64,000 nt of DNA from Brevibacterium sediminis (GTDB taxonomy: Bacteria; Actinomycetota; Actinomycetes; Actinomycetales; Brevibacteriaceae): positions 1-64,000 of the forward strand of contig NZ_JABKDD010000008.1 in assembly GCF_013623905.1 (NCBI RefSeq). The letters are read 5' to 3'. This document shows, in pieces, positions 26,223 to 35,065 of the stretch. Numbering within the stretch: the stretch's first letter is position 1; each line of letters starts with the position of its first letter. The notes under the pieces are model-generated. The model searched no databases. It saw nothing but the letters and a program-made list of their open reading frames with translations, and was not told where the DNA came from. The translations under genes were made by a program, and so were the position numbers.

Positions 26223-27344
26223 ATGCGTGAACTGATCTTGAACGGAGTCAACGCAGACGGCACACATCTGCTGTTGAACGACGAGAACGGGCTTCAGTAC
26301 CGAGTCGTCCTCGATGAGGCTCTCTTCGCCGCGGTCCGCAGGGACCGCTCCCACCCCAAGTCCGAGACTCCCGTGCGCCCGAAAGAGATCCAGGCCATGA
26401 TCCGCGGCGGCATGGACGCCGAGGAGGTCGTGGCCGCCACCGGTGCCGACATCGAATACGTGCGCACCTACGAAGGTCCGGCGATGGCCGAACGCGAACG
26501 CACCGCCTACCTCGCCAGCCGCCATCCCATCTATTCCGATCATGATCCCAACGGCGAACCGACTCCGCTCATCGAGCTGTGTCAGGAACGCCTGGCGATG
26601 CGCGACGTCGATATCGAGACGATGGAGTGGGATTCCTGGAAGCAGCAGGACGGCAACTGGTACATCCAACTCAGCTTCACCGCCGCTGATCGTGTCCGCA
26701 CCGCCAGCTGGCATTACTACCGCCGTTCGCTGACCCCGATCGACGACGAGGCGAAGTGGCTCGCCGATTCCGGTCCCACCGACACCGGACCGATCCCGAA
26801 CTACGGCAGCGGTGCCGAACGACAGAGGACCACCGAGGAGGTCGATGTCCTCCCGGCGACCGATCAGTCGTCCGCGTCGATCGCCGCCGACGGACCGGTC
26901 CGGCCCACCGCCGGTTCGGCGCCGTCGCAGCAGGCCCGCGATCATCAGGCCGAGACCGGCCGGATCCTGGAGAACCTGCGCAAGCGCCGCCACGCCGAGG
27001 AAGAGCCGCGGACCCGTCTGCGTGCAGTCACCGAGGACCCCGAGACTCACCCACAGGGAGCGCACACCGCTCCAGGCCAGCCCGAAGCCGCCACCGATGA
27101 CGAAGTCTTCGCCTTCGAAGATGCGGCTGCCTCGGCTGAGGAACCGCAGGAGCCGACCGAGAAGGTCGGCGTCTTCGACGACGAGAATCAGCTCTCCCTG
27201 CTCAACGAGCCCGGAGTGAGCGATCACGACGACCAGTTCAAGGACTCCGCCTCGGCGAAGGATACGAAGCCGAAGTCGAAGAAGAACTCGCGAGCCTCGA
27301 TCCCGAGCTGGGACGAGATCATGTTCGGATCGAAGCGGGACTGA
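26223..27344 (+). CDS. sepH: SepH septation protein (DUF3071)
   Basis: A 373-residue actinobacterial cell-division factor that binds FtsZ and stimulates its assembly. The N-terminal DUF3071 domain (about residues 1-170; MRELILNGVNADGTHLLLND, then ERERTAYLASRHPIY) contains the helix-turn-helix-like region. A long disordered acidic middle follows (about 175-345), then the conserved C-terminal tail PSWDEIMFGSKRD. The C-terminal 26 bases overlap the 3' end of the convergent cydDC gene. Confidence 0.95.
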   Translation: MRELILNGVNADGTHLLLNDENGLQYRVVLDEALFAAVRRDRSHPKSETPVRPKEIQAMIRGGMDAEEVVAATGADIEYVRTYEGPAMAERERTAYLASRHPIYSDHDPNGEPTPLIELCQERLAMRDVDIETMEWDSWKQQDGNWYIQLSFTAADRVRTASWHYYRRSLTPIDDEAKWLADSGPTDTGPIPNYGSGAERQRTTEEVDVLPATDQSSASIAADGPVRPTAGSAPSQQARDHQAETGRILENLRKRRHAEEEPRTRLRAVTEDPETHPQGAHTAPGQPEAATDDEVFAFEDAAASAEEPQEPTEKVGVFDDENQLSLLNEPGVSDHDDQFKDSASAKDTKPKSKKNSRASIPSWDEIMFGSKRD

Positions 27345-30300
27345 CCTCAGACTCTCGAGTGTTCGCCCTCGGATCGCGTGAGCCGAGGTCCGCTGCACCC
27401 GGTTCGACTGTGCCGAGGTCGACGACCTCATCGCCGTCCGAGATCAGTGTCCTGTCATGGGTGACCATGACGACCGTGCGGTCGCCCAGGCTCCCACGGA
27501 GATCGTCGATGAGCAGCCGAGCCGTCTCATCGTCCAAGTGCGCTGTCGGTTCGTCGAGGACGATCACATCGGCTCCGGTCAGCAGGGTTCTGGCCACCGC
27601 CAAACGCTGTCGCTGACCGCCGGAGATCTCCGCTCCGTGGTCGCCGACCCACCGTTCGAGCACCTCTGCATCGGCCCAGTCGCTCAGCCCTGCCGCTTTC
27701 AGCACGGAGATCATCTCGTCGTCCCCGGGGACCGACCGCCCGGCGAGTGCGAGATTGCCGCGCACTGTGGAGCGGAAGACGTGTGCCTCCTGAGGGCACC
27801 AGGCGATTCGGCCGACGAGGTCTTCGGGTGAGCAGGTGAGCATATCGTGGTCGGTCCCGCTCCGGTCACGGGCGCGGTAGCTGCCGGACCAGGGGTCGAG
27901 GAACCGCAGGAGCACGCTCAGGCTCGTCGTCTTACCGGTTCCGCTGTCACCGCACAGCACGGTCCAACTGCCGCGTTGAGCTCTCAGGTCCAGTCCTGCG
28001 ACGACAGCCTGATCGTCCCATCCGACGGTGATCTCATCGAATTCGAGGGCGTCGACGCCGACGAGCTCGACCGGGCCAGAGCGGCACGACGAGTCGTCGC
28101 TCTCGCCGGCCGTGGTTCCGGCAGCAGGAGCCTGCACTTCGACGTCGAGTCCCGAGTCCTCGGCTTCGCGGTCCGCCGCACTGTCCGCATTGGGCAGACA
28201 GTCCAGTGCCGACCCCAGGGCGGGCAGCTGGCGGAACGCTTCGAGTGCCGAAGCGAACACTTCGCCCAGGCCCAAGGCCATGAGGGAGAGCACCGCGACG
28301 ATCTCGGTCGGAGCAACCGTGGACACCGCGAGGATCACTGCGGTGGTGAACGTGCTCAGCTGCAGCCACAGTTGGGCGAGCCCGAAGTTGCGGGCAGAGG
28401 CCTTCTGCTTCTTCTCGAGGTCGGCCTCCAAGTCGGCCAACAGGCCGAGGACCGCAGAGTCGACCCGGTTCGTGCGCAGGTCGTCCTTTGCGTACAGAGC
28501 GCGAGTGAGCACGGACAGGATCCGGTTGCGGTCCTCCCTGATTCCGTACGCCAACCGGCTCTCTGCCCGGATGACGAGAATCGGGACGATGACGAGGTTG
28601 ACGGCGCCCACCAGGATGAACCAGACCAGTGACCTCACGTCGAGAAGTGCTGCGGTGATGCTCACGCCGATGACGACCATGATGGAGACGAAAGGCGGGA
28701 ACAGAGTCCGGGGCACCAGGTCGCGGACGTCGTCGGCGTCGGCGACCATGGCGCGCAGCGCCGAATCCGAGGTCAGCAGCCGCCGATCACTCATGCCTAC
28801 GCGCTCGAAGTGCTCCCACAGCCGTGTGCGCAGTTTCGTGAGCGCGGCGAAGATCGCCGAGTGGAGTCTCAGCCGACTGGCGTAGAGCAGCACGGAGCGG
28901 CTGAGCCCGAAGAATCGCACACCGACGATGGCGATCATGAGCAGCATGATCGGCGGCTGGTACGAAGCTTCGACGATGAGCCATGCGGAGACGGCAGTCA
29001 GAGCGATGGCCGCGAGGCTGGACGCGCAGGCGGTGAGCGCGGCCACCAGCATGGTCGGGGTGAACAGCGGCAGGCTCGAGCCCAGTATCGACCAGCGACG
29101 TCGCAGTGCAGCTGTCCAGGACTCGCCTCCGGAGTGCTGCGTCGAGACATCCGGGTGCCGCTCGACGTCGGACCGAGGCCCGGGCTCGCTGCCCGAACCC
29201 GTCCGTTCCGCCGGAGCGGGAACTTCAGTCCGCGCCCTTGTTGCAGGAACCTCGGCGGCGTCGGTTCGGGCCTGATCCGCGATCACGGTCGACTTTGATT
29301 CCGCTGGTGCACCGTTCTCTGCCGCTTCAAAGTGCGTCTTCTCCGGGCGGATCTCTGTGTCGGCCAGCGCGCGAACCTGTTCGTCATGGCTGGCGAGGAT
29401 CACGCGGTGGGTGGCGGCCGCCTCGGCGATCATGTCGATGACGATGGCGGCATTGTCGGCGTCGAGGTGGGCGGTCGGTTCGTCGAGGACGAGCAGCTCG
29501 GCCCCGTCACCGAGGCGGTGCCGCACTCGCACGAGGGCCAGCCGACGCTGTTGGCCGGGGCTTAGCGCCGCCGTCTGCACACACAGATCGGTGGGCAGTT
29601 CGGCGGCGGACAGGGCCGTCCGAGCTTGGTCGTCGTCGAGTCCGAAGAGTGCCAGTTCGGCGCCGATGGTCTCGGCGAACATGAGTGGAGCCTGCGGCAC
29701 GTAGGCCGCGCTCACCGGATCGGCGGTGGTGTGCGCGTCGGCAGGCAGACTGCCGACCAGCGCACCGAGCACGGTCGACTTGCCGGTTCCGGACCGGCCG
29801 CTGATCGTCGTCACTCCCGGCCGGGTGTCGATGTCGCCCGACCACGTGATGAGTGTGCCGTCGGCATAGCGAACCCACTGGTCCCCCGGCCAGCCGAAGG
29901 CATCGAGCGCGCGTGCCCCCGCAGCCGCCGACGGCGTCTCCGCATCTGCCGACCGTGTCTCCGACAGCAGCGACCGGGCTCTCTCACGAGCTTCGCGTCC
30001 GTTCTCGCTCGCATGATAGCCGGCCCCGAGCTCCCGCAGAGGGATGAAGCATTCGGGCGCGATGAGCAGGACCAACAGGCCATCGCCCAGCTCCATCGAC
30101 CCATTGACCAGGCGCAGACCGATGACCACGGCCACGAGCGCCACCGAGATCGTGGCGATGAGCTCGAGCGCCAAACTGGAGAGGAACGCGATGCGCAGCG
30201 TCGTGAGGTTCGCCTGATGGTAGCGCTCCCCCAGTTCCCGCAGCCGGCGCGCGTGATCGCGAGAACGGCCGAGACCGATGAGGACGGGCAGCCCCTCGGC

Positions 30301-30870
30301 GAGTTCGGCCAGGTGATCCGACAGCCGCTCCAGAGCCGCCATGGTCTCGGAGGTCGACTCTGCCGTGTAGCGGCCGATGAGCACCATGAACATCGGCACC
30401 AACGGCAGGCACACCGCGATGATGACCGCCGAGAGGACATCGCTGAAGACGATGCGCACCAGCAGCACGATGGGCACCACCGCGGCCGCGGTCAGGGCCG
30501 GCACCACCGTGGTGAAGTAGTCGTCGAGATCGTCGATTCCGCGGGTGACCGTGACCGCCGCATTCGTCCGCGGGCGTCCCCGGCCGCGCAGCAGACCGGA
30601 GAGGATCGAGCGCCGCAGACCCTGTTTCGAAACGGCTGCCAGGCTGGTGCCCAGACTGCGGTCGAGCCAGAGTCCGCCGCCGCGCAGCAGCGCGCCGAGG
30701 GCGCCGAGGACCACCCACAGCCCGGGCGCGCTGTGGCCGATGATGGCTCTCACCAGGGCTTCGGCGATGAGGACGATTCCCACCGACCGGCACAGGGCGG
30801 AGAGCACCGACAGTGCCAACCCCCGCCGACCGGTGGGCAGCTCGAGCAGGATCGACAGGGGTGAGCTCAC
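27319..30870 (-). CDS. cydDC: Fused CydD-CydC ABC exporter for cytochrome bd assembly
   Basis: A 1183-residue fusion of the two half-transporters that export glutathione/cysteine-type thiols, or otherwise support haem insertion, for cytochrome bd. The CydD half has membrane helices (about 15-280), Walker A GRSGTGKS (358-365), SPGQQRRLALVR and VLDEPTAHLD. A linker of roughly 80 residues rich in Ala, Glu, Arg and Pro (about 511-590) leads into the CydC half, with its own helices, CGDSGTGKT, ISGGQRQRLAVAR and a second VLDEPTAHLD. Both ATPase sites look active. GTG at 30870 overlaps the cydB stop by four bases; longer upstream frames are shadows of cydB. The 3' end overlaps convergent sepH by 26 bases. 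Confidence 0.95.
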   Translation of the reverse strand: MSSPLSILLELPTGRRGLALSVLSALCRSVGIVLIAEALVRAIIGHSAPGLWVVLGALGALLRGGGLWLDRSLGTSLAAVSKQGLRRSILSGLLRGRGRPRTNAAVTVTRGIDDLDDYFTTVVPALTAAAVVPIVLLVRIVFSDVLSAVIIAVCLPLVPMFMVLIGRYTAESTSETMAALERLSDHLAELAEGLPVLIGLGRSRDHARRLRELGERYHQANLTTLRIAFLSSLALELIATISVALVAVVIGLRLVNGSMELGDGLLVLLIAPECFIPLRELGAGYHASENGREARERARSLLSETRSADAETPSAAAGARALDAFGWPGDQWVRYADGTLITWSGDIDTRPGVTTISGRSGTGKSTVLGALVGSLPADAHTTADPVSAAYVPQAPLMFAETIGAELALFGLDDDQARTALSAAELPTDLCVQTAALSPGQQRRLALVRVRHRLGDGAELLVLDEPTAHLDADNAAIVIDMIAEAAATHRVILASHDEQVRALADTEIRPEKTHFEAAENGAPAESKSTVIADQARTDAAEVPATRARTEVPAPAERTGSGSEPGPRSDVERHPDVSTQHSGGESWTAALRRRWSILGSSLPLFTPTMLVAALTACASSLAAIALTAVSAWLIVEASYQPPIMLLMIAIVGVRFFGLSRSVLLYASRLRLHSAIFAALTKLRTRLWEHFERVGMSDRRLLTSDSALRAMVADADDVRDLVPRTLFPPFVSIMVVIGVSITAALLDVRSLVWFILVGAVNLVIVPILVIRAESRLAYGIREDRNRILSVLTRALYAKDDLRTNRVDSAVLGLLADLEADLEKKQKASARNFGLAQLWLQLSTFTTAVILAVSTVAPTEIVAVLSLMALGLGEVFASALEAFRQLPALGSALDCLPNADSAADREAEDSGLDVEVQAPAAGTTAGESDDSSCRSGPVELVGVDALEFDEITVGWDDQAVVAGLDLRAQRGSWTVLCGDSGTGKTTSLSVLLRFLDPWSGSYRARDRSGTDHDMLTCSPEDLVGRIAWCPQEAHVFRSTVRGNLALAGRSVPGDDEMISVLKAAGLSDWADAEVLERWVGDHGAEISGGQRQRLAVARTLLTGADVIVLDEPTAHLDDETARLLIDDLRGSLGDRTVVMVTHDRTLISDGDEVVDLGTVEPGAADLGSRDPRANTRESEVSPASIRT

Positions 30871-31889
30871 GATCGGATCGCCACCGGCAGCTTGTGAGCT
30901 TCGGGGATGTGGGTCTCGGCGATGCGGCCGAGGAACATCCGGTAGCTGAAGATCTGGTAGGCGATGATGATCGGCAGGATCACGATCGTCACGATGAGCA
31001 TGACGTTCAAGGTGTAGTCCGACGAGGATGCCGCAGCGATCGTCAGCGAGTTCGCCGGGTCGATCGTCGAGGGCAGGACGTTCGGGAAGACACCGGCGAA
31101 GACGGCGGTCAGACCGGCGATGAGATAGATCCCGTGCAGGATGAAGGCGCGCTTCTCGGCACCGGCGCGGACCGCGACGAACGCGAAGATGAGAGCGACG
31201 ACCGCAACGAGCACTGGCACGATGAGCCAGGTCCGCTGGGTGATCGAGGAGGCGAACCAGATGAGGAACGGAATCGCGGCCGGCAGCATGATCCGACCGG
31301 CCCAGCGCCGCGACCGCGCCCGGACCTCGCCCTGCGTCTTGAGACCGAGGAAGATGAGCCCGTGGGCCAGGGAGAAGCCGAGCCCGCCGAGTCCGCCGGC
31401 GAGAGCCGGCCACGACATCCAGGCGAAGGCACCGCCGATCATGTCGCCATGATCATTGAGCGGCAGCCCGATGGTCGTCAGTGCGAGCATCGCACCGATG
31501 CAGAAGGCTGTTCCGGCCGATCCCACGGCCAGAGCCCAGGTCCAGAAGGTCTTCCACCTCTCCGAGTGCCCTTTGCCGCGGTATTCGATGGCCACGGCGC
31601 GGAAGATCAGCGCGAGCAGGCAGATGGTCAGTGGAATGTAGAGCGCGGAGAACAGTGAAGCGTACCAGTGTGGGAATGCGGCGAACATCGCTCCGGCCGC
31701 GGTGATCAGCCAGACCTCGTTGCCTTCCCAGACCGGACCGATCGAGTTGAGCAGAACGCGCTTGCTGCGTTCGCTGCGGCTGAGGAAGGGCATCATCATG
31801 CCCACGCCGAGGTCGAAGCCGTCGAGGAACAGGTACCCCATCCAGAGCACGACGATGAGGACGAACCAGATTGTGGCGAGGATTTCCAT
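30867..31889 (-). CDS. cydB: Cytochrome bd ubiquinol/menaquinol oxidase subunit II
   Basis: A 340-residue membrane protein with about nine helices, beginning MEILATIWFVLIVVLWMGYLF and containing 'DGFDLGVGMMMPFL' and 'GNEVWLITAAGAMFAAFP', hallmarks of CydB. With CydA it reduces oxygen to water with high affinity and little proton pumping. Twelve bases separate it from cydA and a four-base overlap joins it to cydDC, so the three form one operon. Confidence 0.97.
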   Translation of the reverse strand: MEILATIWFVLIVVLWMGYLFLDGFDLGVGMMMPFLSRSERSKRVLLNSIGPVWEGNEVWLITAAGAMFAAFPHWYASLFSALYIPLTICLLALIFRAVAIEYRGKGHSERWKTFWTWALAVGSAGTAFCIGAMLALTTIGLPLNDHGDMIGGAFAWMSWPALAGGLGGLGFSLAHGLIFLGLKTQGEVRARSRRWAGRIMLPAAIPFLIWFASSITQRTWLIVPVLVAVVALIFAFVAVRAGAEKRAFILHGIYLIAGLTAVFAGVFPNVLPSTIDPANSLTIAAASSSDYTLNVMLIVTIVILPIIIAYQIFSYRMFLGRIAETHIPEAHKLPVAIRS

Positions 31890-31901
31890 CGTGACCTTCC
31901 C

Positions 31902-33473
31902 TCAGTACGCGAACGACAGGACGTCGTCGCCGTTGTCGGTGATCGTGGGTTTCGTATTCGTCTGGTCGAGTTCGGGCATCGCCGAGGCGACTCCCCCCTT
32001 GACGTATTTAGTGATCAGCCGCAGTTCGACGACCATCAGAATTCCGTAGACGGAGGTGAGACTGATCAGTGAGAACAGCAGCATCGCCGGTGTCACCTCG
32101 GGTGACAGCGCCGCCTGGGTGTACATGTACACTCCGTCGAGCTGAGCCGGGTTCGGTGCGACGACGAAGGGCTGGCGTCCCATTTCGGTGAAGATCCATC
32201 CTGCCGAATTCGCGAGGAACGGTGCCGTGATGGCCAGGACGAATCCGCGGCTGAGCCATTTCGACTCGGGCACCGTGCCCTTGCGGGCCAGCCACAGTCC
32301 GATGACGCAGACGCCGGCGGCCAGGGCGCCGAAGCCGATCATCATGCGGAAGCCCCAGTAGGTGACGATCATGATCGGCTGGTAGTCGATGGGTTCGCCG
32401 GCATGGTCGCCGTACCGCGGGTCGTCGGGGATATGCGTGCCGTAGCGCTCCTGGTATTCAGGCAGCAGCGTCGTCACACCGTGGACCGGGGTGTCGAAGT
32501 CGCCGTTGGCCAGGAAGGACAGCAGACCGGGGATCTCGAAGATGTTCTGCACTCCGTCGCAGTCGTTCGACGACGGATCGGCGATCGTGAGGACGGAGAA
32601 TTGGGTGCCGTCGTGGCAGGCCGCCTCGGCGGAGGCCATCTTCATGGGCTGCTGATCGAACATCAGCTTGGCTTGGACGTCACCGGTGATCGAGACGCCG
32701 GCGAAGGCGAGGACCCCGACGATCGCGCCGATGCGCAGGGATTTGATCCACACCGCATGGTCCGTCTTGTCCCGTCCGGGAAGCTCCTTCGAGGAGCCCA
32801 CGATGACTTTGCCGTCGGCACCGACGGTGTCGATTCCGGCCTTGCGCCGATGGTAGAGGTGGTACCAGGAGATGCCGAGGAGGAAGGATCCGCCCACTGC
32901 CAGGGCACCGAAGATCGTATGCGTGAATGCGGCGATTGCGGTGTTGTTGCCGAGGACCGCCCAGACGTCGGTCATCACGGGCCGGCCGTCGACCATTTCG
33001 ACGCCGACGGGATGCTGCATCCAGGAGTTCGCGACGATGATGAAGTAGGCCGAGATCCATGTGCCGATGACGGCCAGCCACAGCGAGCCGAGGTGAACCG
33101 CCCGCGGCAGTCGGCCCCAACCGAAGATCCACAGGCCGAGGAAGGTCGATTCGAGGAAGAACGCCAGCAGGGCCTCCAACGCAAGGGGCGCGCCGAAGAC
33201 GTCGCCGACGAAGCGGGAGTATTCGCTCCACGCCATGCCGAACTGGAATTCCTGGACCAGGCCGGTGGCCACGCCCATGATGAAGTTGATGAGGAAGAGC
33301 TTGCCGAAGAACTTCGTGCTCCGCAGGTACACCTCGTTGCCGGTGCGATGGTAGATGGTCTGCAGGACCGCCACGAGCATGCCGAGTCCCAGGGTCAACG
33401 GCACCATCCAGAAGTGGTAGACCGTTGTGATTCCGAATTGCCACCGTCCGATGAGGACCGGGTCCAGCTCCAT
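31902..33473 (-). CDS. cydA: Cytochrome bd oxidase subunit I
   Basis: A 523-residue membrane subunit carrying haems b558, b595 and d. The N-terminal haem histidine is H20 in TTVYHFWMVPL. Others lie in 'FTHTIFGALAVGGSFLLG', and the methionine ligand sits in 'WGFRMMIGFG'. The quinol-binding Q-loop is of the short type, as length suggests. First gene of cydA-cydB-cydDC. Two tandem 17-bp inverted repeats lie 34-67 bases upstream of the start and resemble those at blaI, so repression by the neighbouring BlaI-type protein is likely. Confidence 0.97.
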   Translation of the reverse strand: MELDPVLIGRWQFGITTVYHFWMVPLTLGLGMLVAVLQTIYHRTGNEVYLRSTKFFGKLFLINFIMGVATGLVQEFQFGMAWSEYSRFVGDVFGAPLALEALLAFFLESTFLGLWIFGWGRLPRAVHLGSLWLAVIGTWISAYFIIVANSWMQHPVGVEMVDGRPVMTDVWAVLGNNTAIAAFTHTIFGALAVGGSFLLGISWYHLYHRRKAGIDTVGADGKVIVGSSKELPGRDKTDHAVWIKSLRIGAIVGVLAFAGVSITGDVQAKLMFDQQPMKMASAEAACHDGTQFSVLTIADPSSNDCDGVQNIFEIPGLLSFLANGDFDTPVHGVTTLLPEYQERYGTHIPDDPRYGDHAGEPIDYQPIMIVTYWGFRMMIGFGALAAGVCVIGLWLARKGTVPESKWLSRGFVLAITAPFLANSAGWIFTEMGRQPFVVAPNPAQLDGVYMYTQAALSPEVTPAMLLFSLISLTSVYGILMVVELRLITKYVKGGVASAMPELDQTNTKPTITDNGDDVLSFAY

Positions 33474-33506
33474 GGGTGCTCCATTCAGGTTTCACGCGAG
33501 CAATGT

Positions 33507-33540
33507 TTCTACGTCACGTAGAATTCTACAGTCCGTAGAA
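33507..33540. promoter_or_regulatory. Two tandem BlaI-type operators upstream of cydA
   Basis: TTCTACGTCACGTAGAA (33507-33523) is a perfect 17-bp inverted repeat. TTCTACAGTCCGTAGAA (33524-33540) follows without a gap and has one mismatch between arms. On the minus strand they contain TAGAAT and TAGAAA, possible -10 boxes of the cydA promoter. The same motif appears at blaI and hemH. Confidence 0.75.
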
Positions 33541-33645
33541 ACGCTGCCCGGGTGGTTTCATCATTCAAGACTCCCCATTCCAAGTATGCTCTCGGGCAAG
33601 CTCCCTGACCAGGGCCGCCCCTCTGCCGATACACACGCGCCTATG

Positions 33646-33674
33646 TGGAATTCGACAGGCTGTAGAGATATACT
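33646..33674 (+). promoter_or_regulatory. blaI promoter with a BlaI-type operator
   Basis: TATACT (33669-33674) is a good -10 and TGGAAT (33646-33651) a weak -35 at 17 bases. Between them lies TTCGACAGGCTGTAGAG (33651-33667), an inverted repeat centred at 33659. An operator in the spacer suggests autoregulation. Confidence 0.65.
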
Positions 33675-33715
33675 GGAGCGATCAGACCGACAAAGAAATT
33701 GAGGGCGAAAGAACT

Positions 33716-34078
33716 GTGGGAACACTGGGTGAACTCGAACGCAGCGTCATGGACGCCATCTGGGTCCACGACGACGGGTTGAGTGCCGCTGAACTCCGCG
33801 AAGTCCTCTCGGATCGCGAGCTCGCGCTGACAACGGTCCATACTGTCCTGTCTCGACTCGAGAAGAAGGGCTTTGTCACTCGCGATCGCAGCATCCGTCC
33901 GCATCGCTACGTCGCGGTATCGACACGTGAGGATCACGTTGCGGAGCTGATGACCGAGATGCTGTCTCAGGCACCGGATCGTCAGGCTGTCCTCGCTCGC
34001 TTCCTCGGCACCGTCTCGGAGGCCGACACCAAGGCGCTGCGCAATCTGCTCGGGCGCAATCACTCGACGCAGTCCTGA
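33716..34078 (+). CDS. BlaI/MecI/CopY-family transcriptional repressor
   Basis: A 120-residue winged-helix protein beginning GTLGELERSVMDAIWVHDDG and containing 'LREVLSDRELALTTVHTVLSRLEKKGFVTRD', the BlaI/MecI DNA-binding domain, followed by a short dimerisation helix region. GTG at 33716 follows GAGGG ten bases upstream. It is followed by an M56 peptidase gene, as in bla/mec systems, but no beta-lactamase or penicillin-binding sensor is present. Matching inverted repeats at its own promoter, cydA and hemH suggest it controls respiratory and haem genes. Confidence 0.93.
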   Translation: MGTLGELERSVMDAIWVHDDGLSAAELREVLSDRELALTTVHTVLSRLEKKGFVTRDRSIRPHRYVAVSTREDHVAELMTEMLSQAPDRQAVLARFLGTVSEADTKALRNLLGRNHSTQS

Positions 34079-34096
34079 CTCAGGCCGGTCACCTCA

Positions 34097-34990
34097 ATGA
34101 CCATCGTGGGAATCGTTCTGGCCGTGCTGGCTTTTCTGCTGGCATGGCCTATTCCTGCGGCCCTCGCGCGTTTCCGCGGTGACCCGATCTCAGAGGTCGT
34201 CCTCTGGCAGGCTGTCGGACTCTCCGGAGGACTCTCCCTCATCGGCGCTGCGCTCGCCTTCGCGGTCGCCCCGGGGACCACGAGTCTCCCGCAGGGACTC
34301 TTCGACCTCATCCGGGGCAAGGACCACACTCAGCTCTCACTCTTAGCCTGGATCTTCCTCGTCATCGCCGTGCTCCTCATCGGTCGGCTGCTCGGCTGCC
34401 TGGTCCTGACCCTCTATTCGGCTCGGCAGACTCGCCTGCGCCACGACGAGATCCTGCATCTGCTCAGCGAACCGTCGATCGCCTATCCCGACACGCGCAT
34501 CATCACCACCGATGAGGCCGTCGCCTACTGCCTGCCCAAGGGGCCCCGGAAGGGCACTGCCGTCCTGTCGACCGGTCTGCTCAAGGCCCTCGACGAGGAT
34601 GAGCGCACCGCCGTCATCGCCCATGAGCGGGCGCATCTGGATTTCCGGCACGATGTGCTCGTCATCCCCTTCGCCGCCTGGCATCGGGCCCTGCCGTACT
34701 TCTCGGCCACGGCGATCGGGTTGAACTCGGTGAATCGGCTCATCGAGCTCATGGCCGATGATCAGGCCCGCGACCATGTCGATCCGCAGATCCTGGCTCA
34801 GGCAGTGAGATCGGCCGCCGCGATCAGCCCCGATCACCGCAGTGATCTGTCCGCGCAGCGTATCCAGCGCCTGTCGCATCCCCTGGATCCGGCGCGGATC
34901 CCCGTGCGGCTGATGTCGATCGGATTGGCCGTTCTGCTGCTGCTCCTGCCGACCCTGCTCATCGTCACACCGTCCTCATTCGGCATCTGA
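34097..34990 (+). CDS. M56-family membrane metallopeptidase (BlaR1-like core, no sensor domain)
   Basis: A 297-residue membrane protein with three N-terminal helices (about 2-26, 33-58, 80-108), a cytosolic zinc protease loop with HERAH at about 176-180 and the further acidic zinc site near 'LIELMADDQA', and a final helix at about 273-293. It is the protease part of BlaR1/MecR1-type proteins without the extracellular penicillin-binding domain. By analogy it would cleave the BlaI-type repressor encoded 18 bases upstream. What it senses is unknown. Confidence 0.9.
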   Translation: MTIVGIVLAVLAFLLAWPIPAALARFRGDPISEVVLWQAVGLSGGLSLIGAALAFAVAPGTTSLPQGLFDLIRGKDHTQLSLLAWIFLVIAVLLIGRLLGCLVLTLYSARQTRLRHDEILHLLSEPSIAYPDTRIITTDEAVAYCLPKGPRKGTAVLSTGLLKALDEDERTAVIAHERAHLDFRHDVLVIPFAAWHRALPYFSATAIGLNSVNRLIELMADDQARDHVDPQILAQAVRSAAAISPDHRSDLSAQRIQRLSHPLDPARIPVRLMSIGLAVLLLLLPTLLIVTPSSFGI

Positions 34991-35018
34991 GCCCGGACCG
35001 ATTCTCGGTCCGGGCTCA
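34988..35018. terminator. Bidirectional terminator between the M56 and topoisomerase genes
   Basis: TGAGCCCGGACCGA (34988-35001) pairs perfectly with 35005-35018 around a TTC loop: a 14-bp stem that starts at the M56 stop codon. Confidence 0.85.
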
Positions 35019-35026
35019 GATCTGTC

Positions 35027-35058
35027 GGTGCTGACTCAGCATTGGTGCTGACTCAGCA
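35027..35058. repeat. 15-bp direct repeat
   Basis: GGTGCTGACTCAGCA occurs at 35027-35041 and again at 35044-35058. Each copy contains the near-palindrome GCTGACTCAGC. It lies just downstream of the topoisomerase gene; probably a local duplication. Confidence 0.6.
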
Positions 35059-35065
35059 GTCGAGG

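Noticed and set aside
30871-31413. N-terminal extension of CydDC by 181 codons
   Set aside because: The extra codons are an out-of-frame shadow of cydB; the GTG at 30870 overlaps the cydB stop in the usual coupled form.
33716-34990. Beta-lactam resistance module
   Set aside because: No beta-lactamase or penicillin-binding sensor; operators point to cyd and hemH instead.
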